A DNA stretch of 10,680 nt from Bacteroidales bacterium (GTDB lineage Bacteria > Bacteroidota > Bacteroidia > Bacteroidales > Muribaculaceae). The notes beneath the pieces were generated by a model. The model did not search any database, was not told the origin of the DNA, and worked only from the letters and a program-made list of their open reading frames with translations. Shown here in pieces: positions 6,549-10,680 of this stretch. The position numbers were made by a program, and so were the translations under genes. The stretch spans positions 1-10,680 of the forward strand of contig SFJG01000071.1 of NCBI GenBank assembly GCA_004555955.1. Direction: 5' to 3'. The stretch's first letter is position 1. Every line of letters begins with the position of its first letter.

Positions 6549-9437
6549 ATGAAACGAATACTGGTACTATTAGCGGTGGCTGTAAGTTGTGTTATAGCGG
6601 TTAGGGCTGCCGAAATATATGGCTATGTGGTAGATAAGGCAGACAGTAGTCCGCTGATAAATGCGTCAATACGTATCCTCAATCAACGCGACAGCGCGTA
6701 CGTCAACGGTTGCGTAACCGATGTCAACGGGCGTTTTTCGCTCAAAGGATTGTCGCGCGGACGCTATATCGTCGAAGCATCCTACCTGGGTTATCGAACA
6801 GCCGGCGTGAACGTTCGCATGGCTGACGCTCGACTGCGTGTCGATACTATTGCGTTGGCAGCCAATACGATAGTGCTCCGAGAGGCGGAAGTTGTCGGTG
6901 TAAAAACCGAGGTAAAAGTGGCGCAAGACACTGTGGAATATAATGCCGACTCCTACAAGACGCAGCCCAACGCTGTGGTTGAAGACCTACTGAAGCGACT
7001 TCCCGGCGTGGAAGTGGGCAGCGACGGCAAGATTACCGCTCAAGGAAAAACGATTACCAAGATTCTTGTCGACGGCGAAGACTTTTTTACCGACGATGCT
7101 AAAGTTGCATCGAAGAACATCCCCGTCGATTTGGTCGACAAATTGCAAGTCATTGACCGCAAGAGCGACCTGGCGCGGCTTACCGGCGTCGATGATGGCG
7201 AAGACGAGACCGTAATCAACCTTACGGTGAAAAAGGGTATGAAGCGCGGTTGGTTTGGCAACGTGTTGGCGGGCTACGGCACCGACGACCGATATATGGG
7301 TAACTTTATGGTGAACCGCTTCGTCGACAAAAACCAGTTCAGCCTGTTGGGCAATCTTAACAACATCAACGACCCCGGTTTTACCAATCAAGGGGCAGGG
7401 CGTTTCCGTCGGTTCGGTGGTATCAACGGTGTCAACTCCGCGCAAAGTGTCGGCATAAACTTTAACGTCGGAAAGTCGAACATATTCCGTGTCGGCGGCG
7501 ACGTAATGTATTCTCATTCAGACCAAAAGACCATAACTTCGTCGAATAAACAATACATCTTGCAAGATTCCACGTCGCTCGAAACCGCCGACAAGTCGGC
7601 ACGCGACCGCACGCACAACTTCGTCGGCAACTTCCGCATGAAGTGGGAGCGCGACTCGTTCAATATCTTCGAATTTCGACCAAACTTCAAGGTCAGCGTC
7701 AACGACTCCTACAGTAATGAATCGACGGCACTGTTCGGCTACATCGACCGCACAAAGCCGGTCAACGATAGCCAAACATACTCGTCGAGCGATGGCACAA
7801 GTTACGACTTGGGCGCGCAAATCGTGTATAATCGCAACTTCAAGCGTCGCCGCGGACGCTCGTTCAGTGCGCAGGTTCAATACCGCTTCAGCAACACCGT
7901 CGAAGACGAAACGTCGCAAGCCGTTAACCGCTTTTTCGACGAACTCACCGGTGACGTTTCCGACGAAGACACCTACGACCAATACACCGACAACCATCAA
8001 TGGTCGAGCCGCATCGGTGCTCGCCTGACTTGGAAAGAACCTATCGGCGACATTAAAAAAGCGCTCTTCTGGACGCTTTCTTACCGAATGAATTACTACT
8101 TCAACAACGCCGACAAGCTCGTCTACGACCTCACAAGCATCTACGACCCCGACGAAACAACCAAGGCTCTCGCCGCTCGCGGAATCGTTACAAATCCTGT
8201 CGTTGCACGCACCCTTGCCGATGACCTCTCTGCAGACTATATCCTCGACCAAGATCTGAGCAACCGCTTCCGCAACGACCAATTCGACCAGCAAATCCGC
8301 GTCGGAATCCAGCAGTCGACAAAGAAATACCGACTCAACCTCGGACTCAGCCTCGACCCCGTCATGATGCGTAGCGAAGACCTCTACAACCCCGCGCGCA
8401 ACATCCCGTCAAACTGGACGTGGAACTATTCGCCGTACATGCGTTTCCGCTATATGTTTACCAAGCAAAATAGCCTCGGCTTAGACTATCGCGGACGGTC
8501 GACTTCGCCATCGATTACGCAATTGCAACCCGTTCTCGATAAGTCGGACCCGATGAAACTCGTTCAAGGTAATCCCTCACTCGTGCCGTCGTTCACCCAC
8601 AATTTCAACATACGCTACAACAACTACAACCAAGAGTCGCAGCGTAGCATAATGGCAATGGCAAACTTCTCGTTGGTGCAAAACAGCATCGTTTCGCGCA
8701 CCGATTTCGACGACAAAGGCGTGCAAACTACCACCTACGAAAACGTCAACGGCGCTTGGTCGGCTAACGCAATGTCGATGTTTACCACGCCGTTCAAGAA
8801 TCGCAACTGGCACTTCTCGAACAACCTGTTCTTGCGCTACAGCCGCACAGTCGGCTACAATAATGGTCTGATTAACCACAGCGGTTCGACGATGCTCAGC
8901 GAAACGCCGAGCATAGCCTTCCGCAACGGGTTGGTCGATATCGAACTTCGTCCGTACTACAACCTGCAGGTGGCGCGCAACTCCGTCCAAACTTCCGCCG
9001 ACCGCAACATCCATACCTACGGCTCAACCTTCAACGCCAACTACTATGCACCGTTCGGGCTCGTACTGTCGTCCGACCTGTCGTATAGCGGCACCAGCGG
9101 ATACTCTGAAGGCTACGACAACGAGCAATGGCTCTGGAACGCATCTATCGGCTATCAATTCCTCAAAAACAAATGCGCTACGCTGACCGTTAAGGCTTAC
9201 GACCTTCTCCGTCAGAAACTTAACATCTCGCGAACCGTCACTGCCAACTATATCACCGATAACGAATACAACACCGTGACGCGCTACTTTATGCTCACGT
9301 TCGCTTACAAATTCTCCATCTTTGGCAAAGGTTCGTCGGAAAAAGACTTCAACTACGGCGGTTTCGCCCCCGGTCCTGGTCCCGGCGGTCCTACAAGAGC
9401 CCCGATGGGTATGCCCGGCCCGCCGCCGAGAATGTAA
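6549..9437 (+). CDS. TonB-receptor-like outer-membrane beta-barrel protein with carboxypeptidase-regulatory-like domain
   Basis: The 962-residue product starts at the ATG at 6549; the frame extends upstream to a GTG at 6516, but only the ATG gives a normal signal peptide (MKRILVLLAVAVSC..., cleavage at VRA|AE, residues 20/21). A CarboxypepD_reg-like domain covers about 22-105 (IYGYVVDKADSSPLINASI, SYLGYRTAGV). A plug-like domain follows (about 120-230: VEDLLKRLPGVEV, KILVDGEDFF, VINLTVKKG), and then a long beta-barrel resembling the OMP_b-brl_3 type. The last barrel strand is about 913-925 (YFMLTFAYKFSIF); after it comes a tail rich in Gly and Pro (about 937-962) instead of a terminal aromatic residue. 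Unlike SusC it lacks the VVVGYG signature and no SusD gene is adjacent. Such proteins are common in Bacteroidota; most have no known ligand. It has its own promoter region and is separated from SusD by a terminator. Confidence 0.92.
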   Translation: MKRILVLLAVAVSCVIAVRAAEIYGYVVDKADSSPLINASIRILNQRDSAYVNGCVTDVNGRFSLKGLSRGRYIVEASYLGYRTAGVNVRMADARLRVDTIALAANTIVLREAEVVGVKTEVKVAQDTVEYNADSYKTQPNAVVEDLLKRLPGVEVGSDGKITAQGKTITKILVDGEDFFTDDAKVASKNIPVDLVDKLQVIDRKSDLARLTGVDDGEDETVINLTVKKGMKRGWFGNVLAGYGTDDRYMGNFMVNRFVDKNQFSLLGNLNNINDPGFTNQGAGRFRRFGGINGVNSAQSVGINFNVGKSNIFRVGGDVMYSHSDQKTITSSNKQYILQDSTSLETADKSARDRTHNFVGNFRMKWERDSFNIFEFRPNFKVSVNDSYSNESTALFGYIDRTKPVNDSQTYSSSDGTSYDLGAQIVYNRNFKRRRGRSFSAQVQYRFSNTVEDETSQAVNRFFDELTGDVSDEDTYDQYTDNHQWSSRIGARLTWKEPIGDIKKALFWTLSYRMNYYFNNADKLVYDLTSIYDPDETTKALAARGIVTNPVVARTLADDLSADYILDQDLSNRFRNDQFDQQIRVGIQQSTKKYRLNLGLSLDPVMMRSEDLYNPARNIPSNWTWNYSPYMRFRYMFTKQNSLGLDYRGRSTSPSITQLQPVLDKSDPMKLVQGNPSLVPSFTHNFNIRYNNYNQESQRSIMAMANFSLVQNSIVSRTDFDDKGVQTTTYENVNGAWSANAMSMFTTPFKNRNWHFSNNLFLRYSRTVGYNNGLINHSGSTMLSETPSIAFRNGLVDIELRPYYNLQVARNSVQTSADRNIHTYGSTFNANYYAPFGLVLSSDLSYSGTSGYSEGYDNEQWLWNASIGYQFLKNKCATLTVKAYDLLRQKLNISRTVTANYITDNEYNTVTRYFMLTFAYKFSIFGKGSSEKDFNYGGFAPGPGPGGPTRAPMGMPGPPPRM

Positions 9438-9492
9438 TACCGTTTTTTGAGAACGTATTTTCCCGTCGAGTGGCGTTTTTTAGCCGCGAAAC

Positions 9493-9523
9493 TTTGGCGC
9501 TCGAAAAAAATATATTACTTTTG
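9493..9523 (+). promoter_or_regulatory. Bacteroidota-type promoter of the tRNA-Gly gene
   Basis: TTTG at 9493-9496 and TACTTTTG at 9516-9523 match the -33 and -7 elements with a 19-bp spacer. Transcription should start close to 9530, about 35 nt before the tRNA. The element lies after the stop of the outer-membrane gene (9437), so the tRNA need not depend on read-through. Confidence 0.75.
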
Positions 9524-9563
9524 CAACCGCAGAAACGGCGACAGTCTGTTCTGCAAAGCAATT

Positions 9564-9636
9564 GCGGTAGTGGCTCAGTTGGTAGAGCATTGGCTTCCCA
9601 AGCCGAGGGTCGCGGGTTCGAGTCCCGTCTACCGCT
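9564..9636 (+). tRNA. tRNA-Gly, anticodon CCC
   Basis: A complete cloverleaf of 73 nt can be drawn. The acceptor stem is GCGGTAG (9564-9570) with CTACCGC (9629-9635), and the discriminator is T at 9636. The D arm is GCTC/GAGC (9573-9588). The anticodon arm is TTGGC/GCCGA with loop TTCCCAA, which puts anticodon CCC at 9597-9599 and reads GGG glycine codons. The variable loop has 5 nt. The T arm is GCGGG/CCCGT around TTCGAGT (one G-T wobble). CCA is not encoded; the bases after the discriminator are CTA, so the end must be added by the CCA enzyme. The U discriminator and the GCGG...CCGC acceptor ends fit glycine tRNAs. Confidence 0.96.
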
Positions 9637-9656
9637 CTAAGTTAAAGGGTGATAAA

Positions 9657-9673
9657 TTGCTCATTCTGAGCAA
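9657..9673 (+). other. Small perfect hairpin 20 nt downstream of the tRNA
   Basis: TTGCTCA (9657-9663) and TGAGCAA (9667-9673) form a 7-bp stem with a three-base loop (TTC). No T-run follows, so it is not a typical intrinsic terminator. It may be part of the tRNA 3' trailer and influence end processing, or have no role. Symmetry is seen; function is not known. Confidence 0.4.
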
Positions 9674-9713
9674 GATGACGACCATAGTCAAGTGTAGTCA
9701 AAGCCATAAAAAT

Positions 9714-9740
9714 AGAGCGTGACGATTGTCGCCACGCTCT
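9714..9740. terminator. Bidirectional terminator between the tRNA gene and the convergent sigma operon
   Basis: AGAGCGTG (9714-9721) pairs with CACGCTCT (9733-9740); inside, CGA/TCG adds 3 bp after one A-C mismatch, leaving a TTG loop. On the plus strand the stem is followed by GTTTTTTTC, which would end the tRNA transcript. On the minus strand it is followed by ATTTTTA, which would end the operon whose last stop codon lies at 9768-9770. The convergent arrangement explains why one hairpin serves both. Confidence 0.85.
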
Positions 9741-9767
9741 GTTTTTTTCTGCTTTACGTTGGTCGAA

Positions 9768-10058
9768 TTAAGCTGCTGCTCCTTCTACGCGGTTGTCAAC
9801 GTAAACTGCATTACCGAACGCAATGATGGGGATGAAGATTATCGGAAGGAATACCATGCCGACAGCACCACCGATGATGCCTGCCACAAAGGCGACCACC
9901 ATCGCCATCTTGTAGCGACGGAGTGTTGCTTCCTGATACTGTTTGATGTACTCCACAGCATCCAGACGTTTGGTGAGCGATGCCATGAATGCATCATTGT
10001 CTTCGAAATGGGGCTTTTGAGCGAGGAAAAGTTCCTCAAGGGCTTTATCTTTGTTCAT
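9768..10058 (-). CDS. Small two-helix membrane protein encoded after the sigma factor (possible anti-sigma partner)
   Basis: The 96-residue product has a charged, probably cytoplasmic N-terminal half (residues 1-50) and then about 34 mostly hydrophobic residues (51-85). These are interrupted by Gly-rich IIGGAVG and a Leu-Pro step, long enough for two membrane passes, with a short tail ending VEGAAA. The N-terminal segment (LEELFLAQKPHFEDNDAFM, then LTKRLDAVEYIKQYQEATLRRYK) is likely helical. The ATG lies in an ATGA overlap with the stop codon of the sigma gene, so translation is coupled. Genes co-translated directly after ECF sigma factors often encode membrane-bound anti-sigma factors; a soluble helical segment plus membrane anchor would fit, but I see no recognised anti-sigma domain such as the FecR or zinc (HX3CX2C) type. 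It is real by context; the role is inferred. Confidence 0.82.
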   Translation of the reverse strand: MNKDKALEELFLAQKPHFEDNDAFMASLTKRLDAVEYIKQYQEATLRRYKMAMVVAFVAGIIGGAVGMVFLPIIFIPIIAFGNAVYVDNRVEGAAA

Positions 10059-10531
10059 ATCTTCAGTCTTTCTTTTAGTTTGTTGCGTCCTCGTGAGAGT
10101 TGCTGCTTGACGGCATCCTCGGAGGATTCTGTGATGGTGGCTATCTCTTTGATGCTGTATCCGTTGAGGTAGAAAAGCGTGATGGCAGAGCGTTCCTTGG
10201 GCGGAAGGGTACGAAGGGCGAGATAGAGGTCTTGATGGGCAAAGGAGGATTCAGCAGAGGTATTGCCAATGAGTGTTCGTGCTGCCTCGATGCTCTCCAT
10301 CGTCCGACAACTCGCCTTGTGGTTGAGGAACGTGTTGTGGGCAATCTTGAAGAGCCAAGAACGGAACTTTCCCTTGTCCTGATACCCTGCAGAGGAGAGG
10401 TAAGCCTTGACCAAAGCATCTTGTGCCAAGTCGTCGGCATCATCCTTCTTGCCACAGCTGAGAGCAAGCAAGAAGCCTCTGAGTGCCTCCTGCTCACGCT
10501 CAACGTGGGTGATGAATTCTTCTCGTGTCAC
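10055..10531 (-). CDS. ECF-type RNA polymerase sigma factor (sigma-70 family)
   Basis: The 158-residue protein has the two-domain layout of an ECF sigma factor. Region 2 is at about residues 12-77, including DADDLAQDALVKAYL (core-polymerase contact) and FRSWLFKIAHNTFLNHK (-10 recognition). Region 4 is at about 98-156, with LPPKERSAITLFYLNGYSIKEIA and the helix-turn-helix continuing through ESSEDAVKQQLSRGRNKLKERL. There is no region 1 or 3. The start is GTG at 10531; no other Met or Val start would keep region 2 intact, and the GTG lies 3 nt after the stop of the upstream gene, indicating coupled translation. The stop overlaps the next start by 4 nt. It directs polymerase to a set of promoters under some signal that the window does not reveal. 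The family call is secure; the subgroup and target genes are not known. Confidence 0.95.
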   Translation of the reverse strand: MTREEFITHVEREQEALRGFLLALSCGKKDDADDLAQDALVKAYLSSAGYQDKGKFRSWLFKIAHNTFLNHKASCRTMESIEAARTLIGNTSAESSFAHQDLYLALRTLPPKERSAITLFYLNGYSIKEIATITESSEDAVKQQLSRGRNKLKERLKI

Positions 10532-10534
10532 GGG

Positions 10535-10680
10535 TTAAGCCTGTTGGGACAGTTGACGTTCTTCTGCTTCAATCTCTTTGGCGAGCATCTTCTTCGCTAT
10601 AAAATAGTTGATGAAGAAAGCAATGCCTACGGCCAGAATAATTGAACCAAACACAGTAGCCACCACTGGGTCATCTGCAT
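10535..10680 (-). CDS. C-terminal end of a small membrane protein upstream of the sigma factor (partial)
   Basis: Reading the minus strand in from the window edge gives an open frame of 47 whole codons plus stop (TAA, complement of 10535-10537). The visible sequence is ADDPVVATVFGSIILAVGIA, then FFINYFIAKKMLAKEIEAEE, ending RQLSQQA. A single transmembrane helix of about 20 residues is followed by a basic AKK and a charged, helical, probably cytoplasmic tail. The start lies beyond the window, so the length and any further domains are unknown. The stop is 3 nt before the GTG of the sigma gene, so the two are in one operon. The membrane helix, the sensible frame and the tight spacing support a real gene; I do not recognise the family. 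Confidence 0.7.
   Translation of the reverse strand, partial: ADDPVVATVFGSIILAVGIAFFINYFIAKKMLAKEIEAEERQLSQQA

Noticed and set aside
7518..8294. 258-residue minus-strand open frame inside the second outer-membrane gene
   Set aside because: It lies antisense to a continuous barrel protein with good domain evidence; no motif or start context supports it.
9681..9705. Short direct repeat TAGTCAA twice near the tRNA trailer
   Set aside because: Two copies of 7 nt are too short to distinguish from chance; there is no integrase or tRNA-end duplication, so it is not an attachment site.
9447..9722. 91-residue plus-strand open frame across the tRNA region
   Set aside because: It runs through the tRNA promoter and the whole tRNA-Gly gene, so it is a chance frame.
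9726..10172. 148-residue plus-strand open frame
   Set aside because: It starts inside the terminator hairpin and is antisense to the membrane protein and the sigma gene with its ATGA coupling.
10100..10645. 181-residue plus-strand open frame opposite the sigma factor
   Set aside because: The minus strand encodes clear region 2 and region 4 sigma motifs; the plus-strand translation is low-complexity and has no recognisable family.

Overview
The window looks like chromosomal DNA from a Bacteroidales bacterium (Bacteroidota), most likely gut-associated; family and genus cannot be fixed from the sequence alone. The reasons are a SusC/SusD outer-membrane pair, promoter elements of the Bacteroidota TTTG / TAnnTTTG type, start codons without a clear Shine-Dalgarno sequence, and a tRNA gene that does not encode its CCA end. 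I see no mobile element, CRISPR array, rRNA or recognisable riboswitch.

Layout. (1) Bases 1-830: the 3' end of an alpha/beta-hydrolase gene that overlaps a 67-residue protein with a CX3CX2CX2C cysteine cluster, followed 4 nt later by a 77-residue protein I do not recognise; these three read as one operon. (2) Bases 831-1146: a gene-free, AT-rich stretch with a 10-bp palindrome, a consensus Bacteroidota promoter and repeated AAATTTGT words. (3) Bases 1147-6298: a SusC-type TonB-linked porin and its SusD-type surface lipoprotein, 22 nt apart, closed by a strong intrinsic terminator. No enzyme gene, SusE/F-like gene or regulator lies in this transcription unit, so the imported substrate cannot be inferred here. 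(4) Bases 6299-6548: a spacer with several promoter-like TAACTTTG words, some arranged as an inverted repeat. (5) Bases 6549-9437: a second, SusD-less TonB-receptor-like outer-membrane beta-barrel protein with a Gly/Pro-rich tail. (6) Bases 9493-9636: a tRNA-Gly(CCC) gene with its own consensus promoter. (7) Bases 9714-9740: a hairpin with T-rich flanks on both sides, ending the tRNA transcript and the convergent operon. (8) Bases 9768-10680, minus strand: the end of a one-helix membrane protein, an ECF-type sigma factor with a GTG start, and a small two-helix membrane protein starting in an ATGA overlap with the sigma gene.

How they fit together. The middle is devoted to the cell envelope: SusC/SusD would bind and import a large nutrient across the outer membrane using TonB energy, and the second barrel is an independent outer-membrane component. 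The minus-strand cluster looks like a self-contained sigma factor module with membrane proteins on either side; the downstream one is a candidate regulator of the sigma factor. The most unusual items are the small Cys-cluster gene coupled to the hydrolase, the sandwiched sigma module, and the repeated AAATTTGT / TAACTTTG words in front of the two outer-membrane genes. None of these proves a new system.
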